Positions 17,911 through 26,159 of a stretch of 64,000 bases of DNA are shown piece by piece. The position numbers were made by a program, and so were the translations under genes. Position 1 is the stretch's first letter. The number at the start of each line of letters is the position of its first letter. A model generated the notes under the pieces. The model was given only the letters and a program-made list of their open reading frames with translations. It searched no databases and was not told the DNA's origin. The DNA lies in contig NZ_CP058557.1 of the NCBI RefSeq assembly GCF_018141165.1, forward strand, positions 62,001 to 126,000. The letters are read 5' to 3'. This DNA is from Alkaliphilus sp. B6464. GTDB lineage: Bacteria; Bacillota; Clostridia; Peptostreptococcales; Natronincolaceae.

Positions 17911-17933
17911 TACATACCTACAGTTGGTATGTA
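17911..17933. promoter_or_regulatory. Operator-like palindrome before the ABC genes
   Basis: TACATACC-N7-GGTATGTA, with perfect 8-bp arms, lies just upstream of the ribosome site of the ABC ATPase gene. The TACATAC half-site recurs in front of the TetR gene. Confidence 0.7.
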
Positions 17934-17940
17934 TAATGTT

Positions 17941-17966
17941 AAAAATAATCTGCTCTCTGTGAGCAG
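17941..17966 (-). terminator. Terminator after the TetR gene
   Basis: On the minus strand CTGCTC-ACAGA-GAGCAG is followed by ATTATTTTT. This should end tetR transcripts, so the ABC-MFS genes need their own promoter. Confidence 0.7.
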
Positions 17967-17979
17967 TTATTTTTGCAGG

Positions 17980-18639
17980 TCACTTGTGATTTTTATCTTC
18001 ATATAACTTGGCATATTTGTAAAAGCGTTCCAGCATTCCTTCATCAACTAGATCAATCCCTAATCCCAACAGGATTTTTTGAAAAAACCGGCACTTACTA
18101 AGCATCTCCTTTGGAGAAACTGCAAAAATCATAGGGTTTAACCATACATTGGCAAGCAGCATCAAAATCTCTGCAAGCTCTTTGGGATATTCTGTCTGGA
18201 TGGATCCGTCTGCAATACCCTGTTCAAGAACTGGCTGAATGTAAAACGGCGCCGCCTCATCAATGGAGCTTTGCAATTGAAGCGCCAGAAATTGTGGATT
18301 TTTTAGCAGATTTGGTGCAACAGAAAACATTTTATCTTGTGTTGAACTCTCCAGAGAAGAATCGAACATCTTCTGTAATTTCTGTAAGCCATTCAGCTTT
18401 TCATCATCACGAATAGCAGCCATGCGTGTCTCTGTTTCCCTATGAATATCTTCAGTGACTGCTAAAAAAATCTCTTCCTTAGACTTGAAATGGTGATATA
18501 TGGCGCCCTTTGTCAGTCCACCCAAATCATTGATAATATCTTGAATAGAGGTATATTCATAGCCTTTTTCCATAAACAGTTTGAGAGATACTTCCTTAAT
18601 CCTGTTTACAGTTTCCTCTGGATATTTATTTCTTGCCAC
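17980..18639 (-). CDS. TetR family regulator of the efflux cassette
   Basis: The 219-residue protein has the TetR DNA-binding domain in residues 8-55 (SIQDIINDLGGLTKGAIYHHFKSKEE), and a helical ligand domain after it. The operator-like palindromes at 17911-17933 and 18654-18676 flank the gene, consistent with repression of itself and of the ABC/MFS genes. Start codon GTG at 18639, after TTGGAGGTG. G+C content is visibly higher than in the neighbouring chromosome. Confidence 0.9.
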   Translation of the reverse strand: MARNKYPEETVNRIKEVSLKLFMEKGYEYTSIQDIINDLGGLTKGAIYHHFKSKEEIFLAVTEDIHRETETRMAAIRDDEKLNGLQKLQKMFDSSLESSTQDKMFSVAPNLLKNPQFLALQLQSSIDEAAPFYIQPVLEQGIADGSIQTEYPKELAEILMLLANVWLNPMIFAVSPKEMLSKCRFFQKILLGLGIDLVDEGMLERFYKYAKLYEDKNHK

Positions 18640-18653
18640 AGAGCTTCACCTCC

Positions 18654-18706
18654 AATACATACTTTTGGTATGTATTCATATTAACAGGTATTTCGCCGCT
18701 TGTCAA
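18654..18706 (-). promoter_or_regulatory. TetR promoter with operator
   Basis: On the minus strand TTGACA (18701-18706) and TAATAT are separated by 17 bases. Directly after the -10 box comes AATACATAC-N5-GTATGTATT (18654-18676), with perfect 9-bp arms sharing the TACATAC half-site of the ABC-gene palindrome but with closer spacing. Confidence 0.75.
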
Positions 18707-18774
18707 TGTAAAAATAAATTTTTAATCACCTCATGCACAGCCGCCTAATCCTTGAGTCCTTTTGTTTTATTAAT

Positions 18775-20439
18775 CTATTTATCTACTAACAGTTCTAAAA
18801 TATCTCTTTGTATTTCTCCAATCCTCCAAACTGATATTCCTTTAATGCCATAGTATTTAGCCAACAAAATTTTACTTTCTATACTTTCTTTATTTTCATA
18901 CTTAATGATTACATCTTTACTTTCAGCGTTATCAACTACACTATATTCAAAGAATGGTGTCATAGTGCTAGGGTTAAAATTTATCCTACCTTTAATATCA
19001 CTACTATTTAACCTATTGTAAACACTAGACATAGCAGGTGTATATATCTGATCCGATGGATAAATAGTACCATTACCTTTCCTAAATATCCATTGTGTAG
19101 CTCCTGCTACTTGTAGACCTAAAATGATCTTTTCTGGATTAACGCCTTCAGTAATTAAACTTTCCAGTGCCTCCTTCACCTTATAAATAGGTGCATGATC
19201 CGTTGGTGTTGTTGTATTATTTCTATCATAATAATCATAAGCCATTAGTATTATTTCATCAGCTACTTCAGCAATTCCACTATAATCGTAACCATCATAA
19301 TATCCCATAACATTATTTGGCTGCACTGCAACGGACAAACTATAATTGTTAGATTTAAGTTCTTTATTTAATTCAATTAAAAACTCTAAGTATAGTTGTC
19401 TATATCCTTGTTCTCTATTACGTATATTTTCAAAATCTATTAGAACACCTGTAAAGTTATGATATCTTAAGCCCTCTACTATTTCTGTAATAGTAGTATG
19501 CCAGAAAGTTTTATTTTCTAAAAAAGGATATATTAAAGAAGTTCTAGCTTCTGTTATCATTAAGGTTTTATTCACACCTGCTTTTTCCACTAGGTGTAAT
19601 GGTTCTTCAAAACCTGAAGGTCTTTTATAATCACTTTTACTATCAGCCATACTAAATATTATATCTCCATTTTCTAATGCCTCTAGAGAACCCCAGCCAA
19701 AAGCTATGTCATCAAATATGTCTCCGATTTCAAGCTCTTTTATCTGCTCAAAAGATTTAACTGCATAGAACCCTAGTTTTTTCAAGTCCTTCTTATTGTG
19801 TAAAAATCTATGTATTATTATAGCTGCCTCCGCCCTTGTAGCCGTATCATTAGGTCTAAATATATAGCCTTCATTTACCTTTGACCCCGTAATAATTCCT
19901 TTACTCCATGCTATATTAATAAAAGAAGCTGCCCAGGCAGGAATTTCCGACTTATCTTTAAACTCAAAGTCATCAAATTCTATTTGTTCACTATCTAAAA
20001 TATCTAATGCTCTTACTACCATAATTGCCATCTCTTGCCTAGTAACTGGTCTAGACGGCTCAAAGTTTTCTATATAATCCTCAGGAATAATAATACCATT
20101 TCTTACAGCAGCTTCTATATACGGATATGACCATAAATTAGGATTAACATCTCTAAATCTTTGGACAATACCTTTATTTTCTATAGAGTATCCAGCTGCC
20201 ACAACTAAGGCCTTTACAAATTCCTGTCTACTAATTTGCTTTTCAGGTCTGAAGCTATTATCCTCAGGATATCCTGTTATAATACCTAGATGTTGCAAAG
20301 TATATAATACTTCTTTAAAATCATTAATCCAATGATTTTCTATATCTTTAAGCATAACTATAGAAGTATTTCCATAAGCAAGTAAATTAGAAGTAACTAA
20401 AATGGAAAATATTATTATGTAAGATATAATCCGTTTCAT
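18775..20439 (-). CDS. Secreted SLH-domain protein with GH18-type glycosidase domain
   Basis: The 554-residue protein has a signal peptide (residues 1-22). Three S-layer homology repeats follow at about 30-215 (ITGYPEDNSFRPEKQISRQE, FEPSRPVTRQE, FRPNDTATRAEAA), which bind secondary cell-wall polymer. The C-terminal 330 residues resemble the YaaH/SleL family of GH18-fold hydrolases: FTGVLIDFENI holds the DxxDxDxE-like catalytic strand with its final Glu, and VADEIILMAYDYYD is the conserved later strand. It probably acts on peptidoglycan at the cell surface. ATG at 20439 follows AAGGAGG. Confidence 0.88.
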   Translation of the reverse strand: MKRIISYIIIFSILVTSNLLAYGNTSIVMLKDIENHWINDFKEVLYTLQHLGIITGYPEDNSFRPEKQISRQEFVKALVVAAGYSIENKGIVQRFRDVNPNLWSYPYIEAAVRNGIIIPEDYIENFEPSRPVTRQEMAIMVVRALDILDSEQIEFDDFEFKDKSEIPAWAASFINIAWSKGIITGSKVNEGYIFRPNDTATRAEAAIIIHRFLHNKKDLKKLGFYAVKSFEQIKELEIGDIFDDIAFGWGSLEALENGDIIFSMADSKSDYKRPSGFEEPLHLVEKAGVNKTLMITEARTSLIYPFLENKTFWHTTITEIVEGLRYHNFTGVLIDFENIRNREQGYRQLYLEFLIELNKELKSNNYSLSVAVQPNNVMGYYDGYDYSGIAEVADEIILMAYDYYDRNNTTTPTDHAPIYKVKEALESLITEGVNPEKIILGLQVAGATQWIFRKGNGTIYPSDQIYTPAMSSVYNRLNSSDIKGRINFNPSTMTPFFEYSVVDNAESKDVIIKYENKESIESKILLAKYYGIKGISVWRIGEIQRDILELLVDK

Positions 20440-20504
20440 ATGATCCTCCTTATTAAGTACGTTTTTTCTAAATTATACCATATATTTTCAACGAAAACCA
20501 AGAC

Positions 20505-20541
20505 AAAAAGACCCTATAATTTCACACTAAACTATAAGGTC
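20505..20541 (-). terminator. Terminator after the LysM gene
   Basis: GACCCTATA and TATAAGGTC pair through one G-U, with TTTTTG on the minus strand. Confidence 0.7.
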
Positions 20542-20574
20542 TACTTTGTATAGTATTACTTAATTTGTATTCTC

Positions 20575-20853
20575 CTAGGAGCATGCTGGAGAATCTTGAT
20601 AAATATGTGGTTGTGCTGTATCTGTACATGGAATGCATATTCGTTGCCCAATCATTATACGACTTGGATCGCTAATTTGTGGGTTTGAATCTACTAGTAT
20701 TTGAAGTCCTGTATTATATCGCACTGCAATCCTGTACATAGTATCTCCTGGACGAACTATGTATATTCTTCCATTGGTACCACTAGGGGGCTCCGGCATA
20801 GGCTCGCCCATCATATTAGATAAGGTATACGAATTCCTATAATTATATGACAT
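20575..20853 (-). CDS. Small LysM-domain protein
   Basis: The 92-residue protein is essentially one LysM repeat (residues 30-76: YIVRPGDTMYRIAVRYNTG, ending in IMIGQRICIP), with a short Tyr/Ser/Asn-rich leader and no signal peptide. LysM binds N-acetylglucosamine polymers such as peptidoglycan. Leaderless small LysM proteins of this size are common in spore formers, where many are spore-coat or cortex-associated; that role is inference here. It has its own AGGAGG site and terminator. Confidence 0.85.
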   Translation of the reverse strand: MSYNYRNSYTLSNMMGEPMPEPPSGTNGRIYIVRPGDTMYRIAVRYNTGLQILVDSNPQISDPSRIMIGQRICIPCTDTAQPHIYQDSPACS

Positions 20854-20916
20854 AGTGCACCTCCTTTTTTATTCACATTACTATTATATGCAACACTTCT
20901 ATTTTAGTTATAAAAA

Positions 20917-20942
20917 ATTTTCCTGAAATATTTCAGGAAAAT
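20917..20942 (-). terminator. Terminator after the 116-residue gene
   Basis: ATTTTCCTGAAA pairs perfectly with TTTCAGGAAAAT around TA. Confidence 0.75.
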
Positions 20943-20947
20943 AAATA

Positions 20948-21298
20948 TTATTTCTCTATTAGCTTAAAGGAAACACTATATTCCTCTTGTTTAACAATTA
21001 TTGCATATTGTTCATAATCAAGTTCAAAATTAAGTAGATGAGATAGTAAATCTATATTTTTTAGAAAATGAATGCTACATCTATTATTATCCTTACTAGT
21101 ATTAAACCTTATAACTATACTTTTAACTTCGGATAATTGTATTCTAGACATATTTTCCTCTTTAATAAAAGGTAAAAATAAGTTTACCGTTCTATATTCT
21201 ATTGGAATAAAAAGATCTACATCGCCATTTTCATCCTCTTGTCTGATTTCTCTAACTTCAAAGTCGCTTTTCAAAACAAAATTACTTTTTTTATACAT
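20948..21298 (-). CDS. Unknown 116-residue protein
   Basis: I do not recognise this protein. It is soluble, with alternating strands and charged turns, and has no signal peptide. It starts 20 bases after the dehydrogenase stop and shares its terminator, so the two form an operon. Confidence 0.6.
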   Translation of the reverse strand: MYKKSNFVLKSDFEVREIRQEDENGDVDLFIPIEYRTVNLFLPFIKEENMSRIQLSEVKSIVIRFNTSKDNNRCSIHFLKNIDLLSHLLNFELDYEQYAIIVKQEEYSVSFKLIEK

Positions 21299-21318
21299 TT
21301 TATTTTTCTATCCTTTGA

Positions 21319-22260
21319 CTAATATCCTCTTTTTAAATTAACTACATTAATAAGTTCTTCTTCTTTTATATACCTTTCCATATTTTCAAATATAGTTTTA
21401 AACCTTCTTTCATCTCTCATTTCAGACATCCAAGAGTTATGTGGAGTAACAATTACATTTTCCATATTCCACAGAGGATTTTCTGCTGGCAAAGGTTCTT
21501 CCTCAAATACATCCAAAGCAGCTCCTAGTAGATTACCTCCCTTTAGGTGGTCTATCAGATCCTTTTCATTTATAATACTTCCTCTAGAAACATTAATAAG
21601 CACAGCATCTTCCTTCATCTTATTCAATTTATCTCGATTGATTAAATGATGAGTATCCTCGGTATAAGGTATAGTTAAAATAACTACATCGCTAATAGCC
21701 AAAACTTTATCTAATTCATCTATAGAGTAACACTTATTAAAGTAATTGGTTTCTGTTCCCTTTGTATTTATTCCAATTACATTCGCTTCGAAACCCTGAA
21801 ATCTTTTGGCAGATTCTACAGCAATACTTCCCGTACCAATAAAAGCTATATTTTTTCCACAAAGCTCTAAAAGCTTAGTATTCATCTTCCACTTTTTGGC
21901 TCTTTGCTGATTATAAAGATCTACACTCTTTTTATATATTTCCAAGGTTTTAAGCACAACCCATTCTCCCATTGGAATGCTATATCCACCCCTATTATTA
22001 GTTAAAATAATATTGTTTTTTAATATAGTCTCAGCCGGAACCTGATCAACCCCTATGCTAGAGAGCTGAATCCATTTAAGATTTTTCATTTTAGTAATAT
22101 CTAGCGTAGAAAAAGGATTATAGCACACAAAAACTTCTATATCCTCTATATCATCACTATACTCAATATTTTTTTCATCCTTTAATATAACTTCATAGCC
22201 TAAATTTCTAATAAGATCCATTTTTTCGTTCCCATAATTATATGTAAACAAAGCTTTCAT
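21319..22260 (-). CDS. D-isomer-specific 2-hydroxyacid dehydrogenase
   Basis: The 313-residue NAD(P)-dependent enzyme has the Rossmann motif FIGTGSIA at about residue 142. The catalytic residues are in order: Arg in NVSRGSIINEKDL (about 230), Glu in DVFEEEPLP (about 260) and His in VTPHNSW (about 280). The substrate is not certain. Its short N-terminal domain resembles phosphoglycerate dehydrogenase-like proteins that reduce small 2-keto acids. It is downstream of the hydroxyacid operon, but terminator 22404-22433 separates them. Confidence 0.88.
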   Translation of the reverse strand: MKALFTYNYGNEKMDLIRNLGYEVILKDEKNIEYSDDIEDIEVFVCYNPFSTLDITKMKNLKWIQLSSIGVDQVPAETILKNNIILTNNRGGYSIPMGEWVVLKTLEIYKKSVDLYNQQRAKKWKMNTKLLELCGKNIAFIGTGSIAVESAKRFQGFEANVIGINTKGTETNYFNKCYSIDELDKVLAISDVVILTIPYTEDTHHLINRDKLNKMKEDAVLINVSRGSIINEKDLIDHLKGGNLLGAALDVFEEEPLPAENPLWNMENVIVTPHNSWMSEMRDERRFKTIFENMERYIKEEELINVVNLKRGY

Positions 22261-22403
22261 ATAGCCACCCCTATTCTAAATTATATATTCTTTAAATTAT
22301 ATAACCATTATACTCAAAACTAAACTGTATTCTATAATAATTAATATAAAAAAAGCAGCATAGACGCTTTCTCTAAAGTTTTATGCAGAATATATTAATT
22401 TCA

Positions 22404-22433
22404 TAAAAAAACCTACTATTTAAGCAGGTTTTT
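22404..22433 (-). terminator. Terminator of the sigma-54 operon
   Basis: On the minus strand AAAAACCTGC and GTAGGTTTTT pair around TTAAATA and continue into T residues, 55 bases past the lyase stop. Confidence 0.85.
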
Positions 22434-22488
22434 CTATATTTTCTAATGGTACTAACCTCATAATTTATATGGAGTATTAGTACTATAT

Positions 22489-23388
22489 TTATTTTTTACA
22501 TAGGCTATTCATATGACTAACTATAGGAGAGTTTACTTTTTGTTTAATTAAATCTACTGCCTTGTTTAATTCTTCTATATTTAAATTAATATCTACTCCC
22601 ATTCCCATAAGCATATTTGCTAAATCTTCTGTTGCACAGTTTCCTGATGCTCCTGGAGCGAAAGGACAACCTCCAAGTCCTCCAGCAGCAGATTCAAATA
22701 CTTTAACTCCATGGTTCATGGCAACAAGTGTATGGGCTAGACTCAGGCCCCTAGTATCATGTAAATGCATACATATTTTGTCCATATCAATATACTTTTT
22801 CATTTCACCTAGTACTCTATCCACTAAAGCTGGATTTCCTAAACCAACGGTATCTGCTATTAATATACTATCTGCCCCTAGTTTTAATCCTTTTTCAGCC
22901 ATACTTATTATTTTTTCTGTTTTTATTTCTTCTCCAAAAGGACACCCTAAGGCCGTTGCAATACCCAGCCTTACCTTCATTCCTTTTTTATCTCCTACAA
23001 TTTCTTCAAATTCCGCCATAGATTGTTCTACAGTTCTATTTACATTTGCCATATTATGTTTTTCACTTACAGATACAACATATGAAATCCAATCAATACC
23101 AGTGGCCTCAGCATTTGTGGCTCCTCTTTTATTCGGAATCAATCCCATTAGTTCTACATCTTTATCTCTAGTATAATTTTTTATTTCTGCAACTACATCA
23201 GCAGCGTCAACCATTTGAGGTATCCATTTAGGATTTACAAAAGATGTAATTTCTATTTTTTTATATCCAACATCAACTAGCTTTTTAATAATTTCAATTT
23301 TATCTTCGGTTTTAATAAAGTCCTTCACATTTTGAAACCCATCCCTTGGGCAAACTTCAATTATTTCGACATTTTTAGGGATATTCAT
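22489..23388 (-). CDS. mvaB: Hydroxymethylglutaryl-CoA lyase
   Basis: The enzyme splits 3-hydroxy-3-methylglutaryl-CoA into acetoacetate and acetyl-CoA. All landmarks are present: EVCPRDGFQN at residues 11-20, HLHDTRGL with the metal-binding His pair, and the signature GGLGGCPFAPGASGN with the catalytic Cys. ATG at 23388 lies after AGAGGTG; a GTG at 23397 overlaps that site. It is the last gene of an operon with a CoA-transferase and a dicarboxylate carrier. A related hydroxyacyl-CoA substrate cannot be excluded. Confidence 0.92.
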   Translation of the reverse strand: MNIPKNVEIIEVCPRDGFQNVKDFIKTEDKIEIIKKLVDVGYKKIEITSFVNPKWIPQMVDAADVVAEIKNYTRDKDVELMGLIPNKRGATNAEATGIDWISYVVSVSEKHNMANVNRTVEQSMAEFEEIVGDKKGMKVRLGIATALGCPFGEEIKTEKIISMAEKGLKLGADSILIADTVGLGNPALVDRVLGEMKKYIDMDKICMHLHDTRGLSLAHTLVAMNHGVKVFESAAGGLGGCPFAPGASGNCATEDLANMLMGMGVDINLNIEELNKAVDLIKQKVNSPIVSHMNSLCKK

Positions 23389-23417
23389 AATTTTCACCTC
23401 TTATATTTTTTGTAATA

Positions 23418-24677
23418 CTACTTAATGATTCTATATCCTCCCAACAGTCCAATAAAAGCAACAAGAGCTAGTGAAAATACTGACCAAATAAATAATTCAA
23501 CAAATATTTTATTTTGCTCTTCTTTACTGCACTCGGTATTAGCAACAATTGCTGCCAATATCAATGCACCGCCACTGGAAGCTGGACTTAACCCTGCAAC
23601 TGAAGCCGCAATACCTATAGTTGAGATTAACTCCGTTGCGGTAACAGAACCACCAACTGTTTCAATAATTGTACCTACTGTAGGGATCAATGTTGGATAA
23701 ACTACACCTAGAGCAGAACTAAACCAAGACATCATTCCCCCTGTGATTCCCATAATAGGCCCTGCTGTACGTGGTCCCATAATTGATGATAGTGCAGTTG
23801 CCAATATATTAATACCGCCTAATTTCACAACAATTTCCATAAATAATCCAACACCGGTAATAAGTAATATAACACTCCAAGGTATATTTTTAATAGACTG
23901 AGCTTCATCAGCAACATTTAGAACCATAAGAATTGATCCTATCAAGAAAGAAGCAAGTCCAACATTTATTTTTAATATTAGCACTATAAACAGCATTGCT
24001 AAAACACCTATAATTGTAATGATTTGATTCTTGTTGAACTTAGGTAATTCGCTTGCTTTTAAAATATTTTGATTTTTAGGTTTATATCCTTTATAGTAAA
24101 CGTAAACAATCACTGAAAGTATAATAGAAGTAAATGTAGCATTTAATAATAATGGCTTAATCACACCAGTAACTCCCTGCTTTGATGCTAAGTCGGCAAT
24201 AAGAATACCTTCAGGTGTAATGGCCGTCATTCTACCACCGAAGAGGCCAATTACTCCAATTAATCCTAACATAATAGGTTCGACGCCTATTACAAGTGCT
24301 AAAGGCACTGAAAACGCAGGCATGATAGCAAGTGCTGGTACAGCACCAGGACCCACCGCTGGAATAATAAATCCAACAATAAATACTACTATTGGTATTA
24401 ACCATGTTCTTTTTCCAACTACGGATACAATTTTCTTAGCTGATAATTCTAAGGTACCATTAACATTAACTATACTAAATAAATATGTTACACCAGCTAA
24501 CATAATAAAAAGCGAAGAACTAAAACCTGATATAATTTCTTTGTCTGTAATTCCAGCTAGTCTACCAACTATTAGTGATGCTGCTATAGCCAGTATACCT
24601 ACATTTGTTTTTCTTAAAAATCCAATAACAATTACTACAAATAGTAAAATCAATGATATTAAGCCCATGTTTTCCAC
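23418..24677 (-). CDS. MatC-like dicarboxylate carrier
   Basis: The 419-residue membrane protein has about eleven to twelve hydrophobic segments. The N-terminal RKTNVGILAIAASLIVGRL and GFSSSLFIMLAGVTYLFSI segments match the MatC N-terminal domain of the ion-transporter superfamily. Re-entrant loop sequences rich in Gly and Ser (AVGPGAVPALAIMPA; SPASSGGALILAA) are also typical. It probably imports the organic acid that the flanking enzymes activate and cleave. Start is GTG at 24677 or ATG at 24668. Confidence 0.85.
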   Translation of the reverse strand: MENMGLISLILLFVVIVIGFLRKTNVGILAIAASLIVGRLAGITDKEIISGFSSSLFIMLAGVTYLFSIVNVNGTLELSAKKIVSVVGKRTWLIPIVVFIVGFIIPAVGPGAVPALAIMPAFSVPLALVIGVEPIMLGLIGVIGLFGGRMTAITPEGILIADLASKQGVTGVIKPLLLNATFTSIILSVIVYVYYKGYKPKNQNILKASELPKFNKNQIITIIGVLAMLFIVLILKINVGLASFLIGSILMVLNVADEAQSIKNIPWSVILLITGVGLFMEIVVKLGGINILATALSSIMGPRTAGPIMGITGGMMSWFSSALGVVYPTLIPTVGTIIETVGGSVTATELISTIGIAASVAGLSPASSGGALILAAIVANTECSKEEQNKIFVELFIWSVFSLALVAFIGLLGGYRIIK

Positions 24678-24738
24678 AATTCTTAAACCCCCACTTTAGT
24701 TTATTGGTTATATTCGATATCAAAGGTTGAAAAGCCTA

Positions 24739-25935
24739 TTATATTATTCCATTATTTTTTAATTCATCTAATTGCTCTTTGTTTAAGTTCAATATATTTT
24801 TATAAACTTCTTCATTATCCTGACCTAATGTAGGTGCTGCCCATTTAATAGTAGGTTTTGTATCAGAAAGTTTCACATGGCATCCATTAACTTTCATATC
24901 TCCTATAATTGGGTGATGAACATCAACAAACATTTCCCTTACATTTGCTATATGGTCATCCTCAGTTAATCTCTTCATATCATAGATTGGTGCTGCAGGT
25001 ACTCCAGCTCCTAATATTGTATCGACTGCTTCATCTATAGTAAAGTTTATTGACCACTGTTCTATTATTTCCTTTAATTCTACATGATTTTGGTTTCTAT
25101 CCGCCATAGTAGCAAATCTTTCATCTGTGATTAATTCTGGTTTCTTCATCACCTGACATAAAATCTCATACAGCTTTTGGTTTCCACACCCGATAACAAA
25201 GAAACCATCTTTAGCTTGGAATGAGTCATAAGGATAGGCAGCTGCATATCTATTTCCAAGTTTTTCTGGTATTTCACCTGAAGCAAAATATCTTTGTGTT
25301 CCTGTTTCTAAGCTTGCTACAACTGAATCAACTAATGAAACATCTACCCTTTGTCCTTTTCCTGTAACATGTCTTCCATTAAGAGCTGCTAACACACCAA
25401 TTGTAAGTGATAGACCACCTAAAACATCTCCCATTGCATTTCCAACTCTTGTAGGATTCCCTCCTGGCCAACCAGAAATAGCCATAAGACCACCCATTGC
25501 TTGTGCGATAATATCATATCCTGGTCGGTCTGAATAAGGTCCATAGCTTCCAAATCCTGATACTGCAGCGTAAATAATCTTATCATTCACTTCTGAAAGA
25601 ACATCATAACCTAAGCCTAACTTATCCATAACTCCTGGCCTATAGTTTTCTACTACTACATCAGCGTTTTTAACCATTTCTAAGAATAATTCTTTACCTT
25701 CAGGTTTTTTTAAATTTAATGTGATACCTTTTTTATTTCTGTTTACATTGGCGTAATATAAACTTTCACCATTTTTATATGGTCCAAAGTTTCTCGTGTC
25801 ATCGCCTTTACCTGGTATTTCTATTTTTATCACCTCGGCTCCCATATCCGCCAACATCATTGTGCAAAATGGTCCTGCCAATACTCGAGTTAAATCTAAA
25901 ATTTTAATTCCTTCTAATGCTCCTCTGTTTTCCAT
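24739..25935 (-). CDS. Class III (CaiB/BaiF family) CoA-transferase
   Basis: The 398-residue enzyme opens with GIKILDLTRVLAGPFCTMM and has the IKIEIPGKGDDTR and NRNKKGITLNLKKPEG segments of the family. The catalytic Asp is expected in RPGYDIIAQAMGG. It moves CoA between acids through an aspartyl-CoA intermediate. In mammals a class III enzyme, SUGCT, loads hydroxymethylglutarate from succinyl-CoA, which fits the neighbouring HMG-CoA lyase. It is the first gene after a sigma-54 promoter. ATG at 25935 follows AGGAGG. Confidence 0.92.
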   Translation of the reverse strand: MENRGALEGIKILDLTRVLAGPFCTMMLADMGAEVIKIEIPGKGDDTRNFGPYKNGESLYYANVNRNKKGITLNLKKPEGKELFLEMVKNADVVVENYRPGVMDKLGLGYDVLSEVNDKIIYAAVSGFGSYGPYSDRPGYDIIAQAMGGLMAISGWPGGNPTRVGNAMGDVLGGLSLTIGVLAALNGRHVTGKGQRVDVSLVDSVVASLETGTQRYFASGEIPEKLGNRYAAAYPYDSFQAKDGFFVIGCGNQKLYEILCQVMKKPELITDERFATMADRNQNHVELKEIIEQWSINFTIDEAVDTILGAGVPAAPIYDMKRLTEDDHIANVREMFVDVHHPIIGDMKVNGCHVKLSDTKPTIKWAAPTLGQDNEEVYKNILNLNKEQLDELKNNGII

Positions 25936-26002
25936 AATTACCTCCTGAAATTTAGCTATCATTTAATTTTTAGCTTTATATTTTTTACTCATTATTTATT
26001 AA

Positions 26003-26019
26003 AGCAATTTTCATGCCAA
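26003..26019 (-). promoter_or_regulatory. Sigma-54 (-24/-12) promoter of the hydroxyacid operon
   Basis: On the minus strand TTGGCATGAAAATTGCT matches TGGCAC-N5-TTGC, with the GG and GC dinucleotides exactly ten bases apart. It lies about 70 bases before the CoA-transferase start. The activator gene is divergent, and the AT-rich 26040-26140 between them probably holds its binding sites. Confidence 0.85.
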
Positions 26020-26159
26020 TATATATTGTATGAATTTTGTTGTTTTTTCAGAAATAATTCTATTTTGAGTATTCTTTTGTTTATTTTTGTATATTTTCGT
26101 TTCATTTTGTATTATTTATGGTATGCTTAAACTATACTCTATTCTAAGTAGGTGGGATT

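Noticed and set aside
22562-23176. A 204-codon open frame on the plus strand
   Set aside because: It is the antisense shadow of the HMG-CoA lyase gene, Pro/Ser-rich with no ribosome site.
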